This document shows, one piece after another, positions 48,001 to 60,448 of a DNA stretch of 64,000 nt; position 1 is the first letter of the stretch; the number at the start of each line of letters is the position of its first letter. This DNA is from Antedon mediterranea. Taxonomy: Eukaryota > Echinodermata > Crinoidea > Comatulida > Antedonidae. The notes under the pieces are model-generated. The model saw nothing but the letters and a program-made list of their open reading frames with translations, did no database searches and was not told where the DNA came from. The DNA is taken from NCBI RefSeq assembly GCF_964355755.1, contig NC_092673.1:67001-131000 (forward strand), written 5' to 3'. A program made the position numbers and the translations under genes.

Positions 48001-51000
48001 TTACACAGTAAAATCTCTATTCTTTTGTACACAAATTTTGAAAATGGAGAGGTATTTTAAAAAGCTATGAAAAATAAACGGTGTGGTAAAAAATGTTATC
48101 AGATGACTAAATATAGGTAATATAACTTGAATTTTACATTTCTGGTATTTTTATTCAACTTCAGAATTTTATTTTCATGCTATAGCAAAAATTATCCACC
48201 GTATATCCACCATCTTTTTTTACCTTCTAGGGAGTCACCAGACATGTTATTACATTATGTTAACTACCTAACTACTGAAAAAAAGTCTTCCTGGTTTTTT
48301 TGGCAGAATTTTGCCAAATTTTGTATTTGACCATATTAGGGGAAATTCATGGTTTTTCATCTTGATTTCTGTTACAAATATTTGATTTATGTACAATTAA
48401 CCAAATATTATATTTAAAATTCATGCCTGTACCTGAGCTTTAAAGTAAAGAGACAAACCTCTAATATCTGTTGAAGTAGAGTGTACATATCCTTAAGTGT
48501 CGCCTGGTTAGTATTGGTGATATGCAACTTGTTCAGAGATCGAATTAGTACACGGCAGCCAGGGGAGTCTGGGTTGCTCAAGATATGGTTACAAATCTTT
48601 AGGCCTAAGCTATCATGGATGCTGCTTTCCTGTTTAAGCAATATTACAATGAATCATGATACAATATTAACAAATAATATGGATGTATCGGGTGACAGTA
48701 GGATCATCCAATAATCTTGAACTCAGTGTAAAGCTAATTTATGGCATTCATCATCTTCACCCAAAATGTCTAGGCATGGTACCCACATTATTGTAGGTAT
48801 AATGTTACAGCCAGCACAGGGCTTTCCTTTTATTACCAAAAGTGTTTGTCCAGCCTTACCTGTAGGTTTTCATGATCCAAGTTTGGCAAATTACGATGAT
48901 CAGTTAATTGAATGAGCAGATCAGCAACATTTGAATCGTTTATTTTGGCCAATGGAGATGTGATTGGAGCATTGAACAATGTTTCAAGAGTAGGTAGAAA
49001 TGCATCTTCTAAACACTCTTGGTTGCGTCTGAAAGTAATAAAATTATCAACAGTTACTTGAATTACAATGATTTGTAGTTTTTACAATACATGTCTTGTC
49101 ATAACTTTGAATAATTTAAACAAAAACATTAACTGTACCTCGTGACAAATGCAAACATTGGCAGGAAAGTACCAAGACAATGGCGTAGATGATGGTCTTC
49201 TTCAGTCGTTGGGTTGTACCAGAGCAAGAGAAGCCTGGAAATCAGCTTAGAACTGATCACCCGTCCTGACAACATCAGTTTACAGAAACCCTCAGCGGCA
49301 ACAGTACGCAGTTCAGAATGCTGAAAATTAACATGTATGAATGGTAACGGTTGGTGTCATTAAATAAGTTATGTTTTGCATCAAGATTTAGCTGGCAGAA
49401 GACGGGAATGAGAACTTTATGTAATTTAAATGAAACAAACATAATTAATTTCCATTTAGGATACAGCAATGTACTTTACTTAAAGCTCTGTCTACACTAT
49501 CAAACTTTATGTAATTTAAATGAAACAAACATTTAATTTCCATTTAGGCTACAGCAATGTACTTTACTTAAAGCTCTGTCTACACTATCAAACTTTATGT
49601 AATTTAAATGAAACAAACATAATTAATTACAGCAATCTACTTTACTTAAAGCTCTGTCTACACTATCAAACTTTATGTGCCAACAAATGTGATGTCAAAC
49701 TAGTTTGATAGTGTAGACAGAGCTTTAAAGTAATTATTAGACTACTGGATCTATATTAACATACCTCATTTTCTAATATCCTGATTAGTATACTCATTAG
49801 ACTACTGGATCTATATTAACATACCTCATTTTCTAATATCCTGATTAGTATACTCATTAGACTACTGGATCTATATTAACATACCTCATTTTCTAATATC
49901 CTGATTAGTATACTCATTAGACTACTGGATCTATATTAACATCCCTCATTTTCTAATATCCTGATTAGTATACTCATTAGACTACTGGATCTATATTAAC
50001 ATACCTCATTTTCTAATATCCTGATTAGTATACTCATTAGACTACTGGATCTATATTAACATACCTCATTTTCTAATATCCTGATTAGTATACTCATTAG
50101 ACTACTGGATCTATATTAACATACCTCATTTTCTAATATCCTGATTAGTATACTCATTAGACTACTGGATCTATATTAACATACCTCATTTTCTAATATC
50201 CTGATTAGTATACTCATTAGACTACTGGATCTATATTAACATACCTCATTTTCTAATATCCTGATTAGTATACTCATTAGACTACTGGATCTATATTAAC
50301 ATACCTCATTTTCTAATATCCTGATTAGTATACTCATTAGACTACTGGCTGTTTTGCTGTTATATTTATTTTCAACTTCTCTCTCCTGTTCTTCTTCATC
50401 AGATTCAGGTGAGCTTTCCAATTGACTTTCTGTTGATATTTTGAATGTTTCAAAACCGTAGGTCAAAAGCAGATCAAAGATCACTTTGAGAGCAGTGACC
50501 TTAACCTCATCTTGGTCAACTTGATAAACCTAAACGACATGTACAAAATGTATGAAGTAGAAAATACCAATGAGACTTAAGCTTTGTCTACACTATCAAA
50601 CTCTAGGTGACAACAAAATGTGATGTTCCTATATGATGTCATATCACTACCATATTTGGGCACATCACACTTTTTTTGTCAAACTAGTTTGATAGTGTAG
50701 ACAGAGCTTTAAACTATCATCAAAACGTTACCTTTACATACAAAATGAAATGATACTAGAAATATTTTTAAATCAAGGTGTACCTGTAAAAAGAGTAGCA
50801 AATGTTGTCTTGCAAAGTCTCGATTCATCTGACATGCTAAGCCTAGACATCGAACAGCAACATCTCTTACACTCTCATGTTCATGTGGAATTCCTGGCAG
50901 AATCTAGATTCAGAAAGAGTAAGATTTAATATTAATTTTTGAATAAAATTGCAAAATGATAAAGTATCATAAAGCAAGAGACTCTTACCAATGTATCAAT

Positions 51001-54000
51001 CAGAGTTCTAAGAGTTGGGTTGAAAGTTCTCATTTGTAAATGTTGAAGCATCTCACTGGAAACAGTTAAGCATTTTACAAGGGTGTGAGGATCATTCTGT
51101 AAATCAAAATAAATAAAAGTATTTTGGAAATATTGCCCCTTTTTGCTTTAATTATATAAATGTATATAAAAACATAGAAAAACAGACAGAGTGTTAATGA
51201 GCTGTTAAATTAAATGTGAAATAGGTGTCACAAAATGAATACCTTTTCTGTTTGAATCTCTTCTGATTGCTGACCTTCCGTGGTTAGTGTATCCTTAGTG
51301 TTCTCAAGTTCAGTTACCTTCTGTTTGAGTTCAGCTGCTCTGCTAAAATTCTGAGCTCCAACACACGTCTCCAGTTCATCACGTGCTTCATTCAACAGCA
51401 TACGAACACTGGCAAACTATAATAATAATAATAACAACTTTATTTAAAAACGGATGCAACACTTGAATCACCATATTGGTGTTTTTCACAAGGCCGTTAC
51501 TTACTACAAAACTATTTATACTATTACACAAGTTATAATTTACAGTACAAAAAAAAAAAAAAATTTCATGAAAAATATAGAGTTTCAAGTATATTTTATC
51601 TTTGGTCATTTATTATTTTTTTAAATATATGTACCTATTAGGAGCTGTAATTGCATTTGAGTTTATAGCATTTAAACTATTCCATAGCTTTGCGCCAGAA
51701 TACGAGAAACTTTTCTTTTTATCTTTTGATCTAGTATTATATGTTTGTTTGCGTTCATAGAATCTGTTTCTTAAGTAGGATGGTGTCAAGTTATTCATTA
51801 TTTTTTTATTTTTTGTGACTGCTTCGTTGTAATATTGTTTTTCTTCTAAATTAGGCCAATTTAAATCTTTGAGTGCCTGTGAGCTAGAGTCATACCTAGA
51901 TGTATGTTTAATTATTTTAGCCGCTCTATTTTGGAGTACTTGGAGTTTATATTTGAGGGTTTGGTTACAACGACCCCATACTACATTGCAGTAGTCAAAA
52001 TGTTGGGCTATGATAAATTTGTACATTAATGATTGAATATTTTGAAGGAAAATATTGCTGCATTTTTTTAGATAGTACAGACCTGATATTACTTTATTTT
52101 TCATCTGATCTATTTGTTTATGCCATTTTAAATTTTCATCGATAATGACACCTAAATGTTTACAGTTATTTACTTTTTCAAGTTTTGTACCGTCTATATT
52201 AATATTAATATCCATGTTAATCAATTTATTTAATTTTTGATGTGTTCCTATAATCATATACTGTTAAATACAATTTAAAATTTAAAAACGATGAGAACCT
52301 AATCCCTGTAGACTGTAGAATTCTAGTACAAAGACACAAGGTACAGTGTCACTCTGAATTATTATTGCTTACTTTCAGTTCTTTCTGACGCTGTTGATCT
52401 TTATCTGGTGTTTTGTGAATAATCATGGTTATTGGTTCTCTGATTTCAGAGATGATTTCTGCAATTTTCTGAATGAGTTCTTCTTGTTTTCCTACCAACT
52501 TTACCATTAGCTTCATCAGTAAAGGACTAAGGGATCCTGGTACATTTGAGGCAATCAACAAGTCATGAACAGTACACTTTAAGGCTTTCCTATAAAAAAA
52601 CAAATTAAGGATTGTAAAGAATACATCACCAATACTAAAGGCATATAAATCTTATAGGAGCAACAATTTTAAAAACTGTTTTTAAATGTATCAAAAGAAT
52701 GGTTCCTTATTATGACATGGACATAACTTTCACAATTGTAAACATGATGAGCACTATTATGTGCACAATAAATCTCAATATAATCACTCACCGGCCAACT
52801 TCATCTGATAAATCCAAGATATCAGCCAACATCAACAACTGTTGACCTATGAATTCTGATTTTAGGGTCTCTTCCACTTTAGTTACATCTAATGAAGGAA
52901 CCTTCAGCTTCTTTAAATAACTGTAGAAAAAATGTCACAATATTAACACCTGATTGACTGTTATTTAGATAGGATCTACATGTACACAAGATGATTTGTA
53001 GTGTATGTGCTGATCAACCATGCACATTCATATCACACAAGCACTATTTAAGCAACCATTGGATATGTCACCGGTGCTTGACAAATCAACAGACTTACTT
53101 GTAGATGTACTTAGCAAAGACTGACACAGTTGGCAGCAACTTGTCCAACAAACTGGCTTCTTGGCTACTGAGTGAATTTAAATGTTCACATAGACATCGC
53201 CAGTAAAGGCTGTTTTCACATGTTAATGTTTCTTCATCAATAGTTAGACTAAAATTGAAACAATATCATGCAGAATAAGGGATTATTGTAATGTAATGTT
53301 TAACAAAATACTTAATAATAATAATAAAATTAATTACTTCTGATGTATCTATGAAACCAATTTGAAGAATAATCAATCTAAAAACCAAATAGTTTAAATT
53401 CTCAGAGCTGGAAGGTGAAATCAAATTATCACATTTTCACTAATACCTTTCGTTCAGTAGGTCAAAGTTTTCCACTAGTTCCTCAGATGGTATTTTTGTC
53501 AAGTATTTTTTCATTGCTATTTCCGCTGTCTCACAAGAATTCTCAACATCCAGACACTTCATGAGCTCCAACACATTACCTTCAAATGTTCGCAACCAAG
53601 CTGTGAGAACTTTAGAGGCACATGTCTCACGAACAATTTCTATAAAACAATCAAATTTTAAGTAAACAAACGCCTAATTATTGTTTAAAAAAGATTATGG
53701 ATTTAAGGGTTTTGCAAGCATACTGTAATATAACATCAAATTCAGCTGTTTGTATAGAATCTAAAACTATTATCATTCTATTTTTTCTTTTTTATACTTA
53801 TTCAAATAAAAAAAAAAATTATTTCTTAGATTAAGCTTCTATTTTTTTTTTTTGCTATGGATATATTATTTCATCATGGTATTCCTAAAATAAAAAGATG
53901 AAAAAAAAAAATACCTGAACGATCAGACAATCCAGTTTTTAGTATCTTTACCCTTTGAGCAATGGTTAGTGCTTTTATGTGAACCTTCTCAGCAAGGACC

Positions 54001-56002
54001 TTAGAAAGATACAATGAAAAATTAATCCAATGTAAACCTTGGCGATATGATGTTTCAGAAATGGTACAAAGTTTTGCATAGTATTTTTACTATCATCAAT
54101 AATATATTGACAGACGGGATAATTACCTGATAAGCCACCTTGCGAACAATGTCCTTTGTATCAAGAATTCGCTGAAGAATCGTTGGTAATGTTCGAGTTG
54201 ATGGAGCTATGCACGATAACACGGCCCTTCTTACTTCATGCACTGCATCATGTTCCAAACAAAATAAGTATCCTAAAGAGAGTCATGCATAAAATGTTTT
54301 TTTTTTTTTTTTATTCAATTTTTTTCACACTTCAAAAATAATACAAGTAATGTGAAACATTAAGGTAATCAGACTAATTTAAACAAAATATATAGAGAAA
54401 CTTGTACAACAAAGAAGTGTGAAAGGAGGTCAAATAAGTATGGTACTTTAAGCTTGACCCCCTAACAAGACTGCAGTTACGGTACATGACAAAAACAGCA
54501 CATGAAATATTGATATTTGCTGTACAAAATGCCTAGTAAAAATTAGAGAATAACAAATATCAGTAATAGTTGTGATTAAAATATAATATATAAAAAATAG
54601 AATAACAATAAATTAACATAATTAAATGAATGTTTAATGAATAATTAAATGAATGTTGAAAATGTCATTTAAGAATGCTGTATTTAAATAATAAATATTG
54701 TTAATTTAAAAACATTTCCAACCATGCAACAATAGAAATATCGGAAAAAATCTTTTTTTTAAATCAAAATATAAATTCTTGTCCACATTACCAATCAGAA
54801 TACTACCTGAATTTTTATGGTTATTGAACAAAAATATTCCTGCATTTTTTATGGCATTGTAAGAGCACTATTTTAAAATATATAAAAATAATATACTTTT
54901 TACCATTGATAACTGGGCAATCAGCATCTGACGGATCTTGAAGACGTGCAAGGGCAGTAACTGCCTGAATCCTTACAGCTGGAAACTTGTCTTTTAACCG
55001 TTGAAGCATGCAGTGGTATATATTGTCAAACAGATCTTCATCAATCTGTGCATCTTCTTTCATTGCAACAAGTAGTTTGTTGATAAGTTGACATACACGG
55101 AAACGTACAGCTCGATCTCTGACATTGTGGTGCTACACAAAATGGGAAAGATACTTAATAGAACACTCTGGGTGACCAATGAGAAAATAAACCAAAAGAG
55201 AGCAATGTGTCATTAATACCTTTAACAGAAATTTGAAAAGATAAATACAAAGGTTGTCGCCTTCGCTTTCCTCTTGAGATTCTTCACTACTCTCCTCAAC
55301 TGGTGTTTGTTCTTCACAATATGAAACAGCAAACTTTGCTACAAAATCTAGAGTTCTCTCAACAACAGGTTCTTTCTTGAACACGATCAAAGAATACTTC
55401 AGGTAGTTTATGAATTCCTCAGTGAAAGCTTCTTTTTCAGTTGTCTATACAGTAGGCAACATTTTAGAATTAGAATTCAGCAGTATTCTTATGAACAGTC
55501 AGTTTTTAAATTAAAAATGTCAGAAGAAAACAGAATTCACACTAACAAAAAATATCAATTCTAAAATGGTTAACAATTTGGTAAAATTTTGCTATAAAAA
55601 CTTTGTTCAGTAGTTGGTAGTTTAACACTCTGGTGACTCTCCAGAAAATGAAAATACAAAAAACAGAAATATGATTTTGAATAAAAACACCAAAAATGTA
55701 ATACAGTTTTCTGCCACCCACTTACTTTTCATAGCTTTTATTTGCCTACATACAATATGTGTGTAAAAAAGAATGTTACTGTGTAATTTGAACTAGGGCT
55801 TGATTGATTGATTGATATTAGGATGTATGATCAAATAATACAGAGATTATTTTACTTTTATCAAATAAAAAAAATATATACTGTCACTTACATTCTGATA
55901 ATTTAATTTCAGAGCCTTTATAAGCTTATTGTGTGACTGACTACCTTTTTGACACTCTTCAAAAATGTCCTTCAAGGATTTAATGCTGGGGTGCCCAGGC
56001 AT
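44992..56002 (-). CDS. NCAPG: Condensin I complex subunit G (CAP-G)
   Basis: Nineteen coding exons on the minus strand, listed 5' to 3' by plus coordinates: 55892-56002, 55220-55444, 54904-55132, 54127-54272, 53915-53999, 53447-53639, 53099-53248, 52792-52920, 52373-52589, 51243-51416, 50989-51096, 50784-50903, 50305-50529, 49139-49320, 48860-49028, 48459-48629, 47345-47613, 46938-47081, 44992-45052. They sum to 3108 bases, 1035 residues, close to human NCAPG. Segments such as EVRRAVLSCIAPS, EIISEIREP, LLLLWYNPTTEED and LRHCLG match the vertebrate protein. NCAPG is the HEAT-repeat subunit that binds the NCAPH kleisin and DNA in mitotic chromosome compaction. The C-terminus is acidic and basic-patched, as usual. 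Introns carry a LINE, MITEs, a SINE and a 60-bp array at the exon 13 donor. A 5' UTR exon boundary lies near 56027. Confidence 0.95.
46380..46735 (-). repeat. tRNA-derived SINE in NCAPG intron 18
   Basis: On the minus strand from about 46732, GTGAGTGGCCAAGTGGTTAA includes an A-box and GGGTTCGAGGC near 46660 a B-box; spacing of about 50 bases fits a Ser/Leu-type tRNA with a long variable arm. About 270 bases of non-tRNA body follow. Same orientation as NCAPG. Confidence 0.7.
46820..46881 (+). repeat. 3 x 20-21-bp tandem repeat
   Basis: GGGTCATTATTTGGAGAGAA is repeated in tandem, the third copy diverged, within NCAPG intron 18. Confidence 0.8.
49413..49730. repeat. MITE with tandemly triplicated left end
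   Basis: ACTTTATGTAATTTAAATG starts at 49413 and 49504 and 49592, with a truncated copy at 49670. The repeats include the terminal motif AAAGCTCTGTCTACACTATC. The inverted right end lies at about 49701-49728. It adjoins the NCAPG 60-bp array in intron 13. Confidence 0.8.
49741..50340 (-). repeat. 10 x 60-bp minisatellite carrying the NCAPG exon 13 splice donor
   Basis: Ten near-identical units. On the minus strand each holds the last 36 bases of exon 13, the donor GAG|GTATGT and 24 intron bases. The exon-proximal unit (donor at 50304/50305) is the authentic end of exon 13. In the NCAPG frame the donor is followed by stops, so only this first donor gives full-length protein. The unit at 49921-49980 has GG instead of GT at the donor; otherwise the copies are essentially identical. 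Confidence 0.95.
50577..50712. mobile_element. 136-bp MITE with TTAA ends
   Basis: Inverted ends GCTTTGTCTACACTATCAAAC and GTTTGATAGTGTAGACAGAGC are flanked by TTAA on both sides, as for piggyBac- or Kolobok-type nonautonomous elements. It is related to the array at 49413-49730. Located in NCAPG intron 12. Confidence 0.85.
51417..52262 (-). pseudogene. 5'-truncated LINE in NCAPG intron 9, same strand
   Basis: Minus-strand frame 52257-51613 encodes the region downstream of the RT core: KHLGVIID, LKWHKQID, YCNVVWG, LQNRAAKII, YNTRS, GAKLWNSL. These are typical of the end of ORF2 in jockey/CR1/RTE-like LINEs. The element ends in a TTG/TTA microsatellite tail directly abutting exon 10 of NCAPG. 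Confidence 0.85.
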
Positions 56003-56089
56003 TATCAATTCAATTGACAATCTAATTCTGAAAATAAAAATACTGTGATTTACTTTAATATCATACATATTAATTATTATATAGAAGTC

Positions 56090-56435
56090 TGGAGGGGTTA
56101 TGATGGTTACTTGTCAATTGAAGAGACTAAGAGTCAAATTAAGAGTGTTATCATTTGCCTCATTCCCTAAGATTTTGATAGTGATTTACTTTTTCAAAAG
56201 TCTGAATATACCGCCACTAGGGGTCATAAACATAAATTGAAAAAGAATAATGCTCGATTAAATTGCCGTAGTCATTTTTTTACCCAACGAGTTGTAAATT
56301 CATGGAATGCTCTCCCTGCCAGTACAGTAGAAGTTGACACAACCATACTATTTAAAAGAAAATTTCAGAAGACGAGGGGGGCTAATAGAGGGCCACGACC
56401 GGCCCACCAGCCTCTTGCACCACTCATTTAGAGTG
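56090..56435 (+). pseudogene. LINE ORF2 C-terminal fragment near NCAPG promoter
   Basis: Reads RGHKHKLKKNNARLNCR then HFFTQRVVNSWNALPASTV, the characteristic end of CR1-like LINE polyproteins. An upstream in-frame stop and truncation mark it as a relic. It sits between the first coding exon of NCAPG and the shared upstream region. Confidence 0.75.
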
Positions 56436-56449
56436 GTGTACGGTGAGAA

Positions 56450-57121
56450 TACTGTATGTGTAGTATAGTAGGCATACCTGTCTGTCTGTAAACTAGTTAA
56501 TTTAGCTACTACAATTATTAGCCTAGCTAGCCTAGCCTAGCCTACTAGCTAGGCCTAGTAGGCTAGTAGTAGTAGTACAAATTGTCATCTTTCTAGCTAG
56601 GCCTGGGGCCTATTAATTATATTATTAACATTCAAAAAGGCATCATGCTGGATTGCCTAAATCCTATAAATAACAGAAACTGCCTAGTCTAGGCCTAGTC
56701 GTGATTATATACTCAAGTTAATGTTATCTAATAAATAATCTAACTCTTTAAAACTGATTATTTTTCCCGCTTCCAAGGTTCTCCGTGAAAAATGAAATAA
56801 TTTGAATATTCAATTGACTTATACGCATGCGTTGACGAGATATTTTCTTTGTAGTAGTAAAAGGTAATCTAGTTGCGGTTCGACAAGGCACACTTAATCA
56901 AGTGTGTTTCTCCTTTTCGGGAAGGGCTTTGCTTTTGTGTGTGGTCATATGGTGTGGTGGGGGTTGTCACACAAATCATCGTTAGAAAACAAAAATTAAC
57001 CATTTTTATTCAACGGATTGCCTTAAAATAAGATCGGAAACTGCAATAGACTTTGTCAAATCTTATTAACAACTATCTATAAAGTTTGATGGTAACAGAA
57101 TAAAAGTATACGGTTAAAATA
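56450..57121. promoter_or_regulatory. Shared upstream region of NCAPG (-) and Neuralized (+)
   Basis: The two genes are head to head across this interval. It holds a dense cluster of GCCTAG/TAGGCC palindromes (56515-56720). No TATA-like box at a consistent distance was identified. A bidirectional promoter is inference from geometry; the noncoding first exon of NCAPG should lie here. Confidence 0.4.
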
Positions 57122-60100
57122 ATGGGACAAAATACGTCGTCTTACAACAGCAATAATAGTGTCGGTGGTTTAGATAGTGGTGGTAGTTGTGGATCCAGCG
57201 CCGGTGGCGGAGGTGGTATGGCAGGCGGCCGAGGTACCGTTTTAATCTAGGACTAGGCGTAGCCTAAAAACGTAGGCCTAGGCCTATAATAGGTATTCTG
57301 GCTTATAAAAAGATGAGATAATTTATTTAGGCGCGTTTAAAAAAGTAGGTTAGGGCCAGCCTACTAGCCTAGGCTAGTAGTAGTAGTAGGCTAGTTTGTT
57401 ATGTGCAATTTGAAAGATTTACGCAATTTTAATTTAAGCAAAATACGCAGGAAATTTCAAATTAGGCCTAGGGCCTAGTAAGTAAGTAATTAGTTAGTAA
57501 AGTATTTTCACTGTTTTCAGTATTACGATTTGATTATAATATTACAATCAAAGCATGATAACTTTAGTTATAATATAGGCCTAGGCCTATCCTACATTCA
57601 TAAATAGTCACATTATTTATTAATAATTTAACAGAATAAAATGTTATAAAATAATAATTTATAAAGAATAAAAAGATTTTGTCAAAATAGATTATAAAAT
57701 AAGAGAGAAAAAATAAAAAAAGAAAGGCTGAAGTCCTCTCATTGCCGTAGATAGATGTGTTAGTATGAGCTAATGTATTGTACACGTTTCCTTGTGTGAT
57801 GTTCAATTGCGCAAGAAAATTAGTTCCGGTTACGAAGGGGCATTCCACAGTAATTCCAACATCAGTTGACAAATTTAAAAAAATGATTATTAGATGTACT
57901 TTTTATGGTTTGTGATGGGTTTTAGAAAATTTCCTTTAAATATTAATTTTATAATTCCTGTTTTAAATCGTAATTGTATTATACAGTATTACTTGTTGTA
58001 TTTTTGGGAGTACAAATACCTTGTACCTATCACTAACATTTTAAAAACAGCTAATAGTCTGTGAAATTGGTTATGCCAACAATTCTCAGTTTTTCTGTTA
58101 AAAATTAAGTATTTAAAGTGGAAATGGAACTTAGAGCTCCAAGAATTAAATTCCAAGTTCCAAGGCTGGCAATCTTAATTTTGGGAATTTTGCCCATATT
58201 ACACTACAGTCACATTTAAATATTTTTGTATACCTACTACCATACTTTAAACTTCAATATACAGTATAATAGTTCTTTTTCAAATATTTGTTTACTACTG
58301 AAGATATAGCAATTCAAACTTTCTAAGGTGTGATGTCTGTGACTAAAAAATACTGTGGAATTCCCCTGATACTCATCTGTAGAAGAGTATCCCTACAATA
58401 TTTTACAATTTATTTTAAAATTGACATGTTAATTACTAAATGTTATTGCTGTAAATTGTAAATATTCTAATTATCTTCAGGTAGTCAACAACAGCACCAC
58501 AGGCACTCTTGGACCTCTGGTAAATACAACAGTCCACATATTCCGATAGTAGGTGCTAGAACAGACGGCAGTGTTGATATGTTATTAAACTTTCATCATG
58601 TCCATGGAAAACATATCCAGTTATCAGAGAATGGTAAACTAGCATCGCGAGTTGGTAGCTTCTGTAACGCTATAGTTTTTACAAGTCGTCCAATAGCTGT
58701 CAACGAGGAAGTTAATATGGAGCTTATACATAGTACAAATTCTTGGAGTGGTGTTTTACGTTTTGGTTTCACACAACAAAACCCATCTAGGATAGCTCTT
58801 GGTGCTCTGCCAAAATATGCATGTCCGGATTTAACTGTGAAACCTGGTTACTGGGCTAAAGCTCTACGTGAGACTTATGCAGGAAATGGCAATTTGTTGA
58901 CATTCTATTGTAATGAGCTTGGTGAAGTGTACTTTAAAATGGATGATTCTAATTATCAACTGTTTTTCAGTGATGTTGATATTTCCAATCCAATTTGGGC
59001 TTTAGTTGATGTTTATGGAAATACCACCGGTGTTAGACTTAAAGGTGAGAATATGCAAATAAAGAATAATATTTTATATTTAAATTAATAGATTTGATAC
59101 CCTGTAGGTTTGGAGAACTATTCAAAACTTTATTTCGACTGTGCTAACTACCTTTTTCAGTGGATAAATCAGCTGTATGGCAGAAAGCAGCAACCTGATC
59201 AATAAGGAAAAAATGAAGTTAGAGTTACTGTATTTGGTGACTGCAGTATATATATTTTTCATTTATTTTGGTTAAGGTTAAGTTTTTAATAATTCAAATT
59301 ACCATTTATTTTTGCAGAATGTAGCCCTCGTGCAGTAGCTAATCCTGTTTCCATGCCAACACAAAATCCACCTATTGATGAATCGATACTTAATGCCTCC
59401 ACACAAAACACTGAAAATAACTTGCCTTCCGAAAATTATGAAACCTTGCAACGTCTCCACTTCCATGATGTTCACGGACCCAGCGTTCGACTTCGTGCAC
59501 ATAAAAAGGTGGTCAGGCGAAAGACTGACTCATATCAGGGGGGTATTGTGTTTTCTGAACGACCCCTACATATCGGAGAAGAGATTGTTATAAGAATTAT
59601 TGAGGTGTCAAATACATTTATTGGTCACTTCCGTTTTGGTGTGACCACTTGCGATCCAAATCTTTTAAATGTAAATGACATTCCTGATGAGGTGGAAGCA
59701 TTTTATGATCGTCCAGAATTCTGGGCATTTAACTCTGATTTCCCGATGCCAGAACAGAGAGACACTATTTCATTTATGATCGATAATGAAGGAAAGGTTT
59801 TGTGTCGTTTACATGGGCAAGTTCATGGCATTTTAATGCATGTTGATATATCCCAACCACTCTGGGCAGCTTTTGATGTCAATGGAAACACAGAAGTTAT
59901 ACGACTTTTAGGTAAGTTTAACAAGTTTTCAATCAAAAAATGTTTTCTATGTTACTTTTGTGTTTGATATGAAAATATTGTACATTTTAAACAATTTCAA
60001 ATTTTTCTTCACATTCAAACTATTTACAGGTATCAAGAACCATTCTTTAGTCCCGTCGGAAGATGAAATTCCACAAGCTCCGGTCGGAAACGAATCGGAT

Positions 60101-60448
60101 TTGCTTGGAATGCGTGAGCTTGTTGAGAACCTATATGTTCATCTTGATGGTTCCAATCCATCTCCAGGAATTCTCACTGTACCCGAGGTTCCTGCTTTAC
60201 CACCAACAACTGAGTCTTCAGCAGCAACTCCTCCACAAAAGGTAAAACCACCTCCAAGACCACCGAAACCTTCCACAGAAGACAACGAATGTACTGTATG
60301 CTTTGAAAAGTCTGTGAATGCAGTCTTCTACAAATGTGGACATATGTGCACATGTTATGAATGTGGGAAAAAACTTAAACTGTCCGGTTCACACTGCCCA
60401 ATCTGCCGTGCTTTTATCAAAGATGTTATTAAAATATTCAAGTCCTAG
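57122..60448 (+). CDS. NEURL1: Neuralized E3 ubiquitin ligase
   Basis: Four exons: 57122-57233, 58481-59044, 59318-59911, 60030-60448; 562 residues (human NEURL1 is of similar size). The N-terminus MGQNTSS fits N-myristoylation, as in vertebrate NEURL1, and is followed by a Gly/Ser-rich stretch. NHR domain 1 spans ~71-225 (NFHHVHGKHIQL, GNTTGVRL) and NHR domain 2 ~265-420 (HFHDVHGPSVRL, GNTEVIRL). A Pro-rich linker leads to a C3HC4 RING at ~511-549 (CTVC, CGHMC, CPIC). Neuralized ubiquitinates Delta-type Notch ligands at the plasma membrane and promotes their endocytosis. The NHRs bind the ligand and the RING recruits E2. All expected metal ligands are present. Confidence 0.94.

Noticed and set aside
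47870-48120. Possible inverted relationship between 47.9-48.1 kb and 55.7-55.8 kb in NCAPG introns
   Set aside because: Only scattered shared words were seen by eye; too weak to call a repeat without alignment.
57564-57872. 102-codon minus-strand frame in intron 1 of Neuralized
   Set aside because: Low-complexity hydrophobic C-terminal half, no splice context and no family resemblance.
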